Origin: Nitrososphaerota archaeon
GTDB taxonomy: Archaea > Thermoproteota > Nitrososphaeria > Nitrososphaerales > Gagatemarchaeaceae
DNA length: 64,000 nt
Assembly (NCBI GenBank): GCA_027887045.1
Contig: JAPCJH010000002.1
Span: forward strand, 446,723-510,722
Reading direction: 5' to 3'
The position numbers and the translations under genes were made by a program. The notes under the pieces were generated by a model. That model was given only the letters and a program-made list of their open reading frames with translations. It had not been told where the DNA came from and searched no databases. This document shows positions 25,084 to 33,642 of this stretch, piece by piece. Every line of letters starts with the position of its first letter. Within the stretch, counting starts at the first letter, position 1.

Positions 25084-28000
25084 TCAGGCCCCAGCCTTTT
25101 GCAGCGGCTCCGCACTACGCCGTCTCAGAAGTACTGCAACGACAACAACCACGGCAATCGCTGCTATGATTCCACCGATGGTCCGGTAGTTGTAAGAGAA
25201 GTTCGCCTCAATCGTCAATGGCGCATTCAAGGTGAGTGAGGTTTCACTGCTAGTTCCTGTGGCCCCATTGCTCCATCCAATGAATTCATAAAGTAACGAA
25301 GAGGGGTTCTCAGTCAGTGTGGCCATTGTTCCTGGAGGAGCGTAAACTGAGGAAGATGCACCGCCTCGAACAACTCCCGTCGGGCCCGTCGTTCCCGCGG
25401 TGTAGGAGACCGAGCCACCATTGTCCGCGACTATCGTCAGACCTGGAAAGAACACCGCTTTCTCCGCGATTGGGCCGGAGAACACGATGGAGGTAGAATT
25501 CTCCATATCTGACGACGATCCGTTTCCAGACCCGGTCCACCCTTCAAACCTCCAACCGGAATTCGCCGTCGCGGCAATCTTGAGGGTCGAGCCGGCTTCG
25601 ACCCAGCCGTTCTGACCGTTGACTGACCCTCCGGATGTCGGCGCAAGACTCAACGTCAGGTAGTATTGATGACGGTAACTCAACTGAATCGTTATCGACT
25701 GTGAAATGGTTCCGTTGATTGGCTGTACTGTGACCCACCGCTCCTGGAACGTGCTGCCTTCGAGGGAGGTTGCGAGACTCCACGACGCCCCTTCGTCCAG
25801 CCAGTAGGTGCTCAGGGTGGCGGCCAGAGTCTGCTGGAGGGGTCGTCCGAACTGCGAGCTGACCAGGTTCGGAGGAGACGGCAAGCCACCGCTCACTACA
25901 GAATATCCTGCGGAGAACTCAAACTGGTGGTAGAATGTGGGCGCGACCGCCCCAGAGGAACCCACGTCTCCGGTCGGCGAGTCTGTAATCCACCGCTCCG
26001 AAGACGAAGAGCCAATCAGCGGGTTGGCGTAAGAGTACGAGGACCCGGCATCTACCCAGGCGGAAGAGCTGGCAGCAGCCACGGCCGGCGAACCGAACTG
26101 CACTACGCCCACAGATGGGGATGTGTACCCCGTTCCACCTCCTGCCACGTTGTAGCCAAAAGAGACGAAGAACTGATGATAGTAAACTAGGACAACCGTC
26201 TGGGGCGACTGCGCAGTCCCGGAGGCTGCCAGGTTCGTCTCCCACCTTTCCGTCGAAGAAGACCCCGCGAGCGGGTGGTTAATGCTCCAACTGCTTCCTA
26301 TGTCGACAGTGAATAAGACAGGCTGGGTGCTCAACGTGGCAGTCTTCTGCACGCCACCGCTGATGTAGGTGAGTACCGGTGCAAGGTAACCACTTCCCCC
26401 GCCTTTGACCGAATAACTCGCCGTCAACGCCGTGACGGTCGGTGGTGTCGGCGTGACTATCCACACACCCCGTCCGTGCGTTGCCGCGATCAGCAGGTTC
26501 GCTGAGGTGATCTCAAGGTCGAAGACTGCTATGTTAGGAAGTCCCGTCCCTGGAGAAGACCAAGTCGCTCCCGAGTCAGTTGAATAGTAAACTCCGTGGT
26601 CTGTTCCAACGTAGAGAGTATCTGACGCGTCTACTCGGACCACATTGATCCGATCGGGCGTGGCGGCCAGATTCGTCTCCTGCCAAGTCCCAGATTGCAG
26701 TGCGAACTCATGGAGGGTATTCTGAAAAGCAGCCGACACATAGACCAAATTCGCGTTGGCGTGGTCAACGGCAAGCCCGCTTATTGCGTATCCAGATGTG
26801 GTACCGACGAGCTGCCACGTCGAGCCGCCGTTCGTTGAGACCTTTACGTTGCCTGATTCGTCGCCTTGATAGACAGTGTTACTGCTGGACGGGGCAACAA
26901 CTAGAGCCGTGATTAGGGAACTCCCTAGAGAGCCGCTGACGTCGCTCCATGACGCCGCAAAGTCGGCCGTCTTGTGGACGTGTGTTCCACCCATGTAGAG
27001 GGTTCCAGGAGTGTGGGGGTCCTGAGCCACTGGTGCGAAGAACGCGCTGTTGTCACTCTGGTTCAAACCAGAAATTGCGTTCTGCCAAGTCTTGCCCCCA
27101 TCTGTCGATTTCTGAAAAGTGAGATGGGTGAAATTGCAGTACATTATGTTTGGATTGGACTGCTCGAATCCTGTCCACCCACCGTCCCCGCCCTGTACTA
27201 GGGACCACGATGGGGTTCCTGCATATTGTACGCACCCGTTGTCTTGAGTTCCTCCGAAAAGCAGACTGCTCGGCTCTCCTGTAATCGATTCGAATTGCGT
27301 CAACCCGAGACCGGAGTTAAGGTTGACCCATGTGGTGCCTCGATTCGTAGACTTCCAGATACCACCATCATTCCCGCTGAAGATAGTATCTGAGGTCGTG
27401 GGGAGGAAAGCGAGCGCGTGTTGGTCTGGGTGAATCCCTCCGGACGCGAATCCCCCGAGGTCGGTCCAAGTGGTGCCGCCGTCTGTCGAAATGAAGAGGT
27501 CAACGCCACCGAAGTACAGCACGTTAGGGGTGGAGGGATCCGCGGCCATCAGCAGGTCGTAGTCGCACTGCTTGTTGCAGGGGTCGACCGTGTTGGGCGG
27601 GATGGGCGGGTTATTCAGCGGAACAACCTGGTTCGTCGAAAGATCATCCCTGTAAATCCCGTATAAGTTTCCGTGGTTATTGCTGAAGGCGGCAAACAGC
27701 GAACCAGGACGTGTCGGTGTGGTGGCTAAGGCCACCCTGCAGCCAGTCCCCGTCAGACAATTAATGGAGGTCAGGTGTAGGAATACGCTCCAGCTGGATC
27801 CGCTATTGGTCGACCTCCAGACGGTCCCGTTGAACCCTGATGCGTAGATTATGTTGGAGTTTGTCGAGTTGACCACGAGGTCGGCGAAGCTCACCCTGGT
27901 ATAATGCGAAGCCAAGGTGGGGGTCCACGTGCTCCCCTCGTCAGTGGAGAGATATATGCCGTAAGCCGATTGATTGGAATCTCTGTAGAAACCTCTGCAG

Positions 28001-28740
28001 CAATCGCCCCACGTTGTGGAGACTAGTATTCGGCTGGGATTCCCGGGGCCGACCAAGACTTTCGCGATGGAACTACCTTTGAAGATGCTTGCCCCGAGAA
28101 CCGTCCACGTCCTGCCTCCGTCGGAAGACTTCAGAAGCCCCGCTCCTGAGTAGGTATCGCCACTATGGTTGGGTTCCCCCGTCCCCACATAGAGGGTCTT
28201 CCCGTCAGGCGATATTGAGATTGAGCCAATCGCCAGGCTGGGCTGGCTATCCGTCAGTGGGGTCCACGTGCTACCGCCATCTGTCGACTTCCAGACACCA
28301 CCCTGGGCCCCTCCCACGTAGATGGTCTGCGGGTTGCTACTGTTAATTGCAATCGCCGTGATTCGACCTGAGAAGGGGGCGGTTCCATAGTAGTTGGGCG
28401 TCGCAGACGGCTTGACTATCGGTTTCGGGCCAAGTTCTGCCCAGGCCGTGGTCCCTGCAGACGTCGCCGTTGCTGCCGGTGGCTGGCCAGAACTCGAAGC
28501 TGACTGTAAGGGAAGGGCTCTTGCCGCCGGTGACGGCTGGATAGTCGGCAAGAAGTTGGGCGTGCCGAAATCAGTCGAAGCTGAACTCGCCTGCTGGACG
28601 ACCGAGTAGTGGTCAAGAGATTGCACGGCGCCAGGCTGGACTGAGTTTGCCCGCGCCGAAGAGGATAGCATGGCGGGCACAGTCGGGATAAGAACTGCAA
28701 GCAAGAAGACCTGCGCGACCAGCTTGGTCGAGGCGGTCAA
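25084..28740 (-). CDS. giant surface protein: Asp-box beta-propeller plus repeat modules
   Basis: The 1218-residue protein (TTG start) has a signal peptide (LVAQVFLLAVLIPTVPAML) and a C-terminal anchor (IAAIAVVVVVAVLL, then RRRS). Residues about 95-770 form BNR/Asp-box or sortilin-like propeller repeats, seen as VWKSTDGGSTW, LLKSSDGGRTW, LYLSTDEGSTW-like, LFISTDGGTTW and VKVSTNGGSTW. Residues about 780-1060 hold three modules of one type, each with GYxVxxGG and ending in SSTERW, SSSERW or TFQERW then YxHQ. InlB-type FEGWTGSG and FIGWSNG repeats follow. Propellers of this type bind glycans or act on polysaccharides; no catalytic residue can be assigned. Confidence 0.8.
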   Translation of the reverse strand: MTASTKLVAQVFLLAVLIPTVPAMLSSSARANSVQPGAVQSLDHYSVVQQASSASTDFGTPNFLPTIQPSPAARALPLQSASSSGQPPAATATSAGTTAWAELGPKPIVKPSATPNYYGTAPFSGRITAIAINSSNPQTIYVGGAQGGVWKSTDGGSTWTPLTDSQPSLAIGSISISPDGKTLYVGTGEPNHSGDTYSGAGLLKSSDGGRTWTVLGASIFKGSSIAKVLVGPGNPSRILVSTTWGDCCRGFYRDSNQSAYGIYLSTDEGSTWTPTLASHYTRVSFADLVVNSTNSNIIYASGFNGTVWRSTNSGSSWSVFLHLTSINCLTGTGCRVALATTPTRPGSLFAAFSNNHGNLYGIYRDDLSTNQVVPLNNPPIPPNTVDPCNKQCDYDLLMAADPSTPNVLYFGGVDLFISTDGGTTWTDLGGFASGGIHPDQHALAFLPTTSDTIFSGNDGGIWKSTNRGTTWVNLNSGLGLTQFESITGEPSSLLFGGTQDNGCVQYAGTPSWSLVQGGDGGWTGFEQSNPNIMYCNFTHLTFQKSTDGGKTWQNAISGLNQSDNSAFFAPVAQDPHTPGTLYMGGTHVHKTADFAASWSDVSGSLGSSLITALVVAPSSSNTVYQGDESGNVKVSTNGGSTWQLVGTTSGYAISGLAVDHANANLVYVSAAFQNTLHEFALQSGTWQETNLAATPDRINVVRVDASDTLYVGTDHGVYYSTDSGATWSSPGTGLPNIAVFDLEITSANLLIAATHGRGVWIVTPTPPTVTALTASYSVKGGGSGYLAPVLTYISGGVQKTATLSTQPVLFTVDIGSSWSINHPLAGSSSTERWETNLAASGTAQSPQTVVLVYYHQFFVSFGYNVAGGGTGYTSPSVGVVQFGSPAVAAASSSAWVDAGSSYSYANPLIGSSSSERWITDSPTGDVGSSGAVAPTFYHQFEFSAGYSVVSGGLPSPPNLVSSQFGRPLQQTLAATLSTYWLDEGASWSLATSLEGSTFQERWVTVQPINGTISQSITIQLSYRHQYYLTLSLAPTSGGSVNGQNGWVEAGSTLKIAATANSGWRFEGWTGSGNGSSSDMENSTSIVFSGPIAEKAVFFPGLTIVADNGGSVSYTAGTTGPTGVVRGGASSSVYAPPGTMATLTENPSSLLYEFIGWSNGATGTSSETSLTLNAPLTIEANFSYNYRTIGGIIAAIAVVVVVAVLLRRRSAEPLQKAGA

Positions 28741-28951
28741 GAACCTAGACCCTATCCCACTGGTTTGGGCTCCCCGAACGGGAGTGCGCTTTCAGGAACC
28801 ATGTCGCCAGTGGCGACCTGTCCATATGCAACCATAGGAGCCCTGATTATTTAACGTGTGACTCCAGTGTGACGTAAAGTGTAGTAAAGCCCCGTCGCTG
28901 TGGTCGCGTTATTGGCACGAATTCACGATATGAAACTCGAAGGTCAATGCG

Positions 28952-29309
28952 TCAAGGTCCCGAAAATTCTAGAAGGGGCCGAAGCCACTCGCGTTGTTCT
29001 GGCCGACGACCTAAGTTGTTGTTGCGGCCGGACATTAACCCACGGAAAAGGGTGGTAATGGAAACGTTCGGATAGGCGCGTTTCTGAATCTTGAGAACAA
29101 CTTCAAGCGGGTCCACGGTTCTCTCCCTGTGAGCTGCTAGGGGGAAGGGGAGTATTCCGAACAGGATGAGGGCGCCTATCAAGAACAGAGAGAGCCCCCC
29201 CAGAGATTGATGTGTTGCCGCGACTGGCCCCATCTCCTCCACCTTTGAAGAACCCTATGAACAAGCTCCCTGCGAGCAGGAAGAAAACCGCAGCGAGAGC
29301 ATCTGTCAT
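28952..29309 (-). pseudogene. two-TM membrane protein split by a G-run frameshift
   Basis: The frame from ATG 29309 begins MTDALAAVFFLLAGSLFIGFF (first TM) and continues to NTSISGG, then becomes meaningless. From a run of seven C on the plus strand (about 29195-29201) the neighbouring frame gives LSLFLIGALILFGILPFPLAA (second TM) and a charged tail VLKIQKRAYPNVSITTLFRG. A one-base slip in that run restores a single two-TM protein. It may be an authentic lesion, phase-variable site, or sequencing error. No family recognised. Confidence 0.45.
29026..29063. repeat. degenerate repeat pair with 21429-21466
   Basis: Partner of 21429-21466, same orientation, about five mismatches. Here it lies inside the C-terminal codons of the frameshifted two-TM gene. 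Confidence 0.6.
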
Positions 29310-29374
29310 GTATTAGGGTGGAATGCCAAGTGGAAAGGTATATTCAAGGCCGCAGATAAGAACGAGGGGTAATA

Positions 29375-29725
29375 TTGACACGTGTCTGGCGGGTCAACTT
29401 ATGGCCTGGTGGTTGGTCTAAGAAATCGACGTCGTTTGACAAATGCATCGAGAATGGTTGGATTGGGATAGGATGGGGAATCGAGCCAGACCAACATTAT
29501 ACTTGGCGTGATTACAAGCGAAAGGCATCTAGTTACATACAAAAGCACTATCGGCGACTCAAGTTATGGAAACACCAGACGTCCGCGCTCGAGCAGCTAA
29601 GTGTTGGCGATTTTGTTTGGACAAGGGATAGAGAGGGAATCTACTACCTTGGTAGGATCATTCACGTCGAAACAAACGGCGATCAACCGAGGTACCTTCC
29701 CGGTCACTTGGGATTTGTGATTTGA
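29375..29725 (+). CDS. truncated restriction-endonuclease-like N-terminal domain
   Basis: The 116-residue product starts at TTG with TRVWRVNLWPGGWSKKS, has WIGIGWGI, and then LSVGDFVWTRDREGIYYLGRI. This pattern belongs to the N-terminal domain of certain restriction-endonuclease or Mrr-linked proteins, which normally run on for several hundred residues. The frame ends at 29725, only eight bases before the att-like repeat and tRNA-His. It therefore looks like a gene whose 3' part was lost at the integration junction. A nuclease domain is absent, so no activity is expected. Confidence 0.5.
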   Translation: MTRVWRVNLWPGGWSKKSTSFDKCIENGWIGIGWGIEPDQHYTWRDYKRKASSYIQKHYRRLKLWKHQTSALEQLSVGDFVWTRDREGIYYLGRIIHVETNGDQPRYLPGHLGFVI

Positions 29726-29733
29726 ACCTGCAC

Positions 29734-29754
29734 AAGAGGGCCGCGGGTGGGATT
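29734..29754. repeat. att-like direct repeat, tRNA-side copy
   Basis: Identical to 18558-18578 and forming the 3' end of the intact tRNA-His gene plus five flanking bases. Same orientation, as expected for attL/attR. Confidence 0.8.
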
Positions 29755-29814
29755 TGAACCCACGATCTAGAGGGCCACAGCCTCCTATGCTGACCAAGCT
29801 GCACCACCGCGGCC
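29739..29814 (-). tRNA. tRNA-His (GTG)
   Basis: The minus strand folds as a full cloverleaf: acceptor GCCGCGG with CCGCGGC, anticodon stem GGAGG/CCUCU around CUGUGGC with anticodon GUG at positions 34-36, and T arm GTGGG TTCAAAT CCCAC. An extra G at position -1 faces discriminator C73, the hallmark of tRNA-His. CCA is not encoded. A minus-strand TATA-like cttaaat (about 29849-29843) lies upstream. The 3' end serves as the putative integration site for the island. Confidence 0.95.
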
Positions 29815-29862
29815 ACTGAGTTGTCGGGAGCTTTGAAATCCCGATTTAAGCCGTTAGGTGAG

Positions 29863-30306
29863 TTACTTCCTCGTGAAGCAGAAGTACGGGTAGCCGTCGT
29901 TCACCATGTCGACGGCCTTCTCAATGATTGCGTCAGAGATTTCTTTCCATTTTGAGTTCCAGTCTATGTCGTGGACGACCATTTCTTTCTCGTCGGGGTT
30001 CCTCATTGAGGTGACTTTCGACCAGATTGCTCTGCCATAGAAAGGCTTGACGATTCTGACGTCCCATTTGTTGCAGTGGGAGCGCCCATTGTTCTTCTCG
30101 AAGAACTTACAATCGTAGCAGTGCCGGGAAAGCCAGATGACCTCCCGAGTCCTCTTCAGGGATTTTCCGAGTTCCGTCAGGAGCCTTTCGGATTCCTTCC
30201 TGATCATCTCCGCGAGCTCTTTCTGTCCCTGTTCGGTATGATTGTAATAGTCAGGATTCTCCGCTATCGCCTGGTACCAGCTCAGGGACTCTTCTTCCTC
30301 GCTCAA
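29863..30306 (-). CDS. hypothetical protein with Cys cluster
   Basis: The 147-residue protein has an acidic helical N-terminal half and a C-terminal half with HCYDCKFFEKNNGRSHCNKW, a likely zinc site, and a late Cys (YPYFCFTRK). The helix LGKSLKRTREVIWLSRHCYDC precedes it. A soluble zinc-binding protein is likely. No named family is recognised. It begins the housekeeping side right of tRNA-His. Confidence 0.65.
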   Translation of the reverse strand: MSEEEESLSWYQAIAENPDYYNHTEQGQKELAEMIRKESERLLTELGKSLKRTREVIWLSRHCYDCKFFEKNNGRSHCNKWDVRIVKPFYGRAIWSKVTSMRNPDEKEMVVHDIDWNSKWKEISDAIIEKAVDMVNDGYPYFCFTRK

Positions 30307-30439
30307 ATCCGTCGGAATTTCCGACCGTTTGTATCTTATAAGTTCTGGTGGTCCAGGAACGGATAAATAGAGAATCTGATGTTACGAGTCTCACTAGACG
30401 CGTGACGTGCTCGACGGGCGACCTGGACTGATCGAAAGA

Positions 30440-31048
30440 TCAGGATGAAGACAACACAGTCACGCGTCTACGCAACTTATTCACCGCGTCCTTGCTTTGG
30501 ATCATCACTGCCCCGTTTGCTTTCATCTCCTGGATGGCCTGGGCAGAGTCACCCTTTCTGACTTCGACTCCCTTGATACAATCTTTCAGAATCATCACCT
30601 CAAAGCCGTCATGCAGTGCATCGAGAACGGTGTTCTTCACGCAATAGTCTGTCGCCAACCCTCCCACGATGACCCTGGTCACGCGGAGCGCCTTGAGTCT
30701 GGCAGAAAGGTCGGTCCCGTCGAACCCTGAATAGGCTTCTTTGTCGGCTTTCGTTGCCTTGCTGATAATCGTGGCATCTGCTGGGACACGAAGGTTCGTG
30801 TGAAACTTTGCCCCCTTGGTCTCCCTCACACAGTGTGGAGGCCAAATCCCTCCCTGCTCATGAAAGGAGCAATGATCCGCGGGATGCCAATCCCTGGTAA
30901 AGAATATCGGTAACCCTTCGCTTTCAAATCGTTCGATCATCGCGTTGATGTGACCGACCACTTTGTCCCCATGCTTCACTGAAAGCGATCCGCCGGGGCA
31001 AAAATCGTTCTGGACATCGACCACCACGAGCGCGAGGTTGGTCATCAT
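30440..31048 (-). CDS. pncA: nicotinamidase
   Basis: The 202-residue cysteine hydrolase of the isochorismatase-like superfamily converts nicotinamide to nicotinate. Motifs: VVDVQNDFCPGGSL with the catalytic Asp, FTRDWHPADHCSF with metal-binding Asp/His/His, the catalytic-Lys region SKATKADKEAYSGF, and GLATDYCVKNT with the nucleophilic Cys. The start overlaps the stop of the nicotinate phosphoribosyltransferase gene (TAATG), so the genes are translationally coupled in one salvage operon. Confidence 0.95.
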   Translation of the reverse strand: MMTNLALVVVDVQNDFCPGGSLSVKHGDKVVGHINAMIERFESEGLPIFFTRDWHPADHCSFHEQGGIWPPHCVRETKGAKFHTNLRVPADATIISKATKADKEAYSGFDGTDLSARLKALRVTRVIVGGLATDYCVKNTVLDALHDGFEVMILKDCIKGVEVRKGDSAQAIQEMKANGAVMIQSKDAVNKLRRRVTVLSSS

Positions 31049-32271
31049 TAACCTCGTTTCAGGGTCGGAGCTGCTCCCTGGAGCTGGCGCAGATCCTTTT
31101 GCACCCGGGTTCTGATTGATTCTATCCCTTCATACTTCCTGGTTATCCTGCCTCTTAACATCAAGGGGCTCAGGAGGGTCCTGGTCCCTGATGGGCCTCG
31201 GTTCCCCTGCAGCGTGACGACGTCGTTGAACCCCACTCGGGATCTGTAGACGGCCTTTCTTCCGCCGAGCCCTCCTCGCTTTGCCCTGAAGTACGTCCGA
31301 CCTCCTTCCTTTACTTCGACGATCTTTGCGCTCAGGTCGATTACGGGCGGGTACGCTACGGACGTCCCTACGCCAAAGCCGTCCACAAGTTCTCTCAATT
31401 CGCTGATGCTCGTTTCGTCGAGCCGTCCGGAGGCGATGAGTTTCACATGGTTTCCTCCTCTGATATCGAGTTCCCAGCGGACCTCTTCGATGATCTTCCT
31501 AAAGTTTCCCCGTCGCGAAGACGGGGTGTCGAGTCTAACCCCCCAGAGGTTCTTACCCAGTACCTCGAACGCCCTGATCGCCTCGGTTTTTTCATCCCAG
31601 AAAGTGTCAACCAGAGGTATCCTGGGCTGGTCCCTCGACACCGTCTTGTCGAAAAGTCCCCACGCCTTTTCCTGATCCCCTATTATCTGCACCAAGGCGT
31701 GCGGCATCGTTCCCGACGCCTTCAGGCCCAGGAGCTCAGCACCCAGGACGTTAGATACCCCATCGAAACCTGCCAGGTAGCAAGCCCGCTCTACCATCGG
31801 AGCAAGAGCCGGGTGCACTCGGCGAGTTCCAAAGCTCATTAGAAGCTTGTCCCCCGCTGAAACCCTGAATCGAGCCGCCCTCGTCGATATGCTTGTAGAA
31901 GATGTGAGGAGACCGAGGAGCGCCGTCTCGTATTCGGCGAAGGCCTCGTACTTCCCAGCGATCACCAGCAGGGGTTCGTAAAGGGCCGTGGTTGCATCTG
32001 CGAGGAAGACAGATCCCTCGTCAAATGCCCAGACGTCGACGGGGATACCTTCAAGGAGTTTGGCGACCTCGTAGACACCCGTCAAAACCCCCCAATTCTG
32101 CGGGTACGGGAGGTCCCTTGCGTAGACCTCCATAACGACTTCTGAATGAATCTTGTTCTTCCTTAGAACCTCTTTCGTGTTGACGAAATATTTGTCGGTC
32201 GTCTTCCCGCTCTTTATCTCCGATTCCTTCGCTAGCCAGAACTCTCGATCGGGGAGGTCAAAGTGCGCCAT
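31048..32271 (-). CDS. pncB: nicotinate phosphoribosyltransferase
   Basis: The protein matches archaeal/bacterial nicotinate phosphoribosyltransferase: EIKSGKTTDKYF near the N-terminus, GVYEVAKLLEG, SFGTRRVHPALAPM with the catalytic-site His, and LDTPSSRRGN and ASGRLDE at the type II PRTase barrel. It joins nicotinate to PRPP giving nicotinate mononucleotide. The frame extends to a TTG at 32301, but the TATA-like gataactttt lies directly there, so ATG 32271 is preferred. It is first in the operon with nicotinamidase and divergent from NAD synthetase. Confidence 0.92.
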   Translation of the reverse strand: MAHFDLPDREFWLAKESEIKSGKTTDKYFVNTKEVLRKNKIHSEVVMEVYARDLPYPQNWGVLTGVYEVAKLLEGIPVDVWAFDEGSVFLADATTALYEPLLVIAGKYEAFAEYETALLGLLTSSTSISTRAARFRVSAGDKLLMSFGTRRVHPALAPMVERACYLAGFDGVSNVLGAELLGLKASGTMPHALVQIIGDQEKAWGLFDKTVSRDQPRIPLVDTFWDEKTEAIRAFEVLGKNLWGVRLDTPSSRRGNFRKIIEEVRWELDIRGGNHVKLIASGRLDETSISELRELVDGFGVGTSVAYPPVIDLSAKIVEVKEGGRTYFRAKRGGLGGRKAVYRSRVGFNDVVTLQGNRGPSGTRTLLSPLMLRGRITRKYEGIESIRTRVQKDLRQLQGAAPTLKRG

Positions 32272-32336
32272 TCTAAGTTGCGCCTCTGGGAAGGTCGGCA
32301 AAAAGTTATCTGTGTGGTGACTTCGGAACGGCGAAC

Positions 32337-33113
32337 TTGCTGAAACAGGATATTAACATGACCCAGGCAAAACGGAAAATCGTCGCTTTCATCAAGCAGA
32401 AGGTCAGGGATTCCAAGACCGACGGAGTTGTTTTGGGGCTGAGCGGGAGCATAGACTCGGCGGTTACAGCCTACTTGTCGGTTGAAGCTCTCGGCAACAG
32501 AAGGGTCCACGGACTCGTGCTTCCAGACCAGCGAGTCACGCCGGAGAGCGACATTTCTGACGCGAAAGTGGTTGCTGAGGAGCTCTGCATCGAGACGAGG
32601 CTAATTGACATCGCTCCTATTCACCGAGCGTTCATGAAGAATCTTGCCGCCGATAAACTGGCGGAGGGAAATCTCCAAGACAGGATTCGGATGTCCATAA
32701 TCTATTACCGCGCGAACTCGATGAACAGACTTGTTGCGGGGACGGGAGACAAATCCGAACTCAGTTTGGGTCACTTCACGAAATACGGCGACAGCGGAGT
32801 CGACATCTTGCCAATCGGCGACCTGTACAAGACGGAAGTGCGACGGCTGGGCGAAGCACTCGGGATAAGCAGACGGATCATATCGAAGAGAATCAGCCCC
32901 TGGTTGTGGCAGGGACGAACAGTAGAGGGCGAGCTGGGTCTAACCGACGACGTCATCGACGAGATCCTCAAGCTCTATTTCGAAGAGAGGCTGAGCCCCA
33001 AGAGCATCTCCTCGCGCATTAAACTGGATGCAAACGTCGTTGAACGGATTTTGACAAGGTGCAGAGAGAGTGCGCACAAAAGAGAATCGCCAGAAATCTG
33101 CAAGATTCGTTAA
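32337..33113 (+). CDS. nadE: NAD+ synthetase, ammonia- or glutamine-dependent core
   Basis: The 258-residue N-type ATP-pyrophosphatase has the PP-loop LGLSGSIDSAV, RVTPESDISDA, and the NAD-specific GTGDKSELSLGHFTKYGD with adjacent DILPIGDLYKTEVRRL. It amidates deamido-NAD. No glutaminase domain is attached. TTG 32337 is about 30 bases after aaagttatc, suggesting a leaderless message; ATG 32358 is the alternative. With the divergent pncB-pncA operon it completes most of the nicotinamide-to-NAD route; the adenylyltransferase step is not in the window. A tRNA-Ala gene follows. Confidence 0.95.
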   Translation: MLKQDINMTQAKRKIVAFIKQKVRDSKTDGVVLGLSGSIDSAVTAYLSVEALGNRRVHGLVLPDQRVTPESDISDAKVVAEELCIETRLIDIAPIHRAFMKNLAADKLAEGNLQDRIRMSIIYYRANSMNRLVAGTGDKSELSLGHFTKYGDSGVDILPIGDLYKTEVRRLGEALGISRRIISKRISPWLWQGRTVEGELGLTDDVIDEILKLYFEERLSPKSISSRIKLDANVVERILTRCRESAHKRESPEICKIR

Positions 33114-33149
33114 CGCTTATACGCGTAGAGCTAACAAGCATTGAATTAT

Positions 33150-33222
33150 GGGCCGGTAGTTCAGCGGTACGAATGCCCGCCTCGCACGCGGGAGGTCGGG
33201 GGTTCAATTCCCCCCCGGTCCA
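33150..33222 (+). tRNA. tRNA-Ala (CGC)
   Basis: The cloverleaf has acceptor GGGCCGG with CCGGTCC, including the G3-U70 pair that marks alanine, anticodon stem CCCGC/GCGGG with loop CTCGCAC and anticodon CGC, and T arm with GGTTCAATTCC. Discriminator is A, and CCA is encoded next (33223-33225). A TATA-like cttatacg at about 33116-33123 lies at the right distance upstream. Confidence 0.95.
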
Positions 33223-33642
33223 CCATGTTTTGATAGTGACTGGCCAAGGAGGTTTACGCTTGAGTGAATCGAGCTTTCGGCCATCTCTTCCTCGTCGATG
33301 ACCCTTTTGGACTCTCAAACGGCTTCCGGGTGTGGCGTACGACTCTATGCCGCGCCGTTCGGGTCGATCTTCATCCCGTTTGACTGCGCTTCGCGAAATT
33401 AATCATCACGACTATTGGACGGTTCGATAAAGACAGTTTTCCTACAAGCAAGCCGAGGACTTTCGCTGAATACTTCGAGAGGGACGGCCTAGGGTACCCC
33501 GAAAAGGTGGATCCGGAGAGAAATCCGTGTTGAGAACCCCTGCCCGCAGAATCAGTCTCTATTCAAGGGATCTTACGTATTGAGCCTCCTGTCTCGTCAG
33601 TCCAACAGGAGGCATTCGTGATTAGAAAAAAGTCGTCGGAGC
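33223..33642. other. intergenic stretch between tRNA-Ala and Lrp-like gene
   Basis: About 420 bases without a supported gene. A frame ending in a TGA near 33533 reads plausibly (PRTFAEYFERDGLGYPEKV) but has no ATG, GTG or TTG start after its preceding stop, so it may be the remnant of a gene. Confidence 0.45.

Larger units (their letters stand above)
18558..29754. mobile_element. putative genomic island at tRNA-His
   Basis: A 21-base direct repeat bounds 11.2 kb: one copy (29734-29754) is the acceptor and T-stem end of the intact tRNA-His gene plus five flanking bases, the other (18558-18578) is a stand-alone copy. This is the usual scar of tyrosine-integrase insertion at a tRNA 3' end. The content is accessory: secreted peptidases, surface proteins, a winged-helix regulator, and truncated or frameshifted genes. 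Housekeeping genes resume on both sides. No integrase or replication gene is visible, so this would be a decayed or cargo-only element. Confidence reflects the missing integrase. Confidence 0.5.

Noticed and set aside
33150-33222. Possible second island at tRNA-Ala
   Set aside because: No second copy of its 3' end was noticed in the window, so no attachment repeat supports it.
33384-33533. Open stretch with plausible residues FPTSKPRTFAEYFERDGL
   Set aside because: No ATG, GTG or TTG follows the preceding stop codon; kept only as a possible gene remnant.
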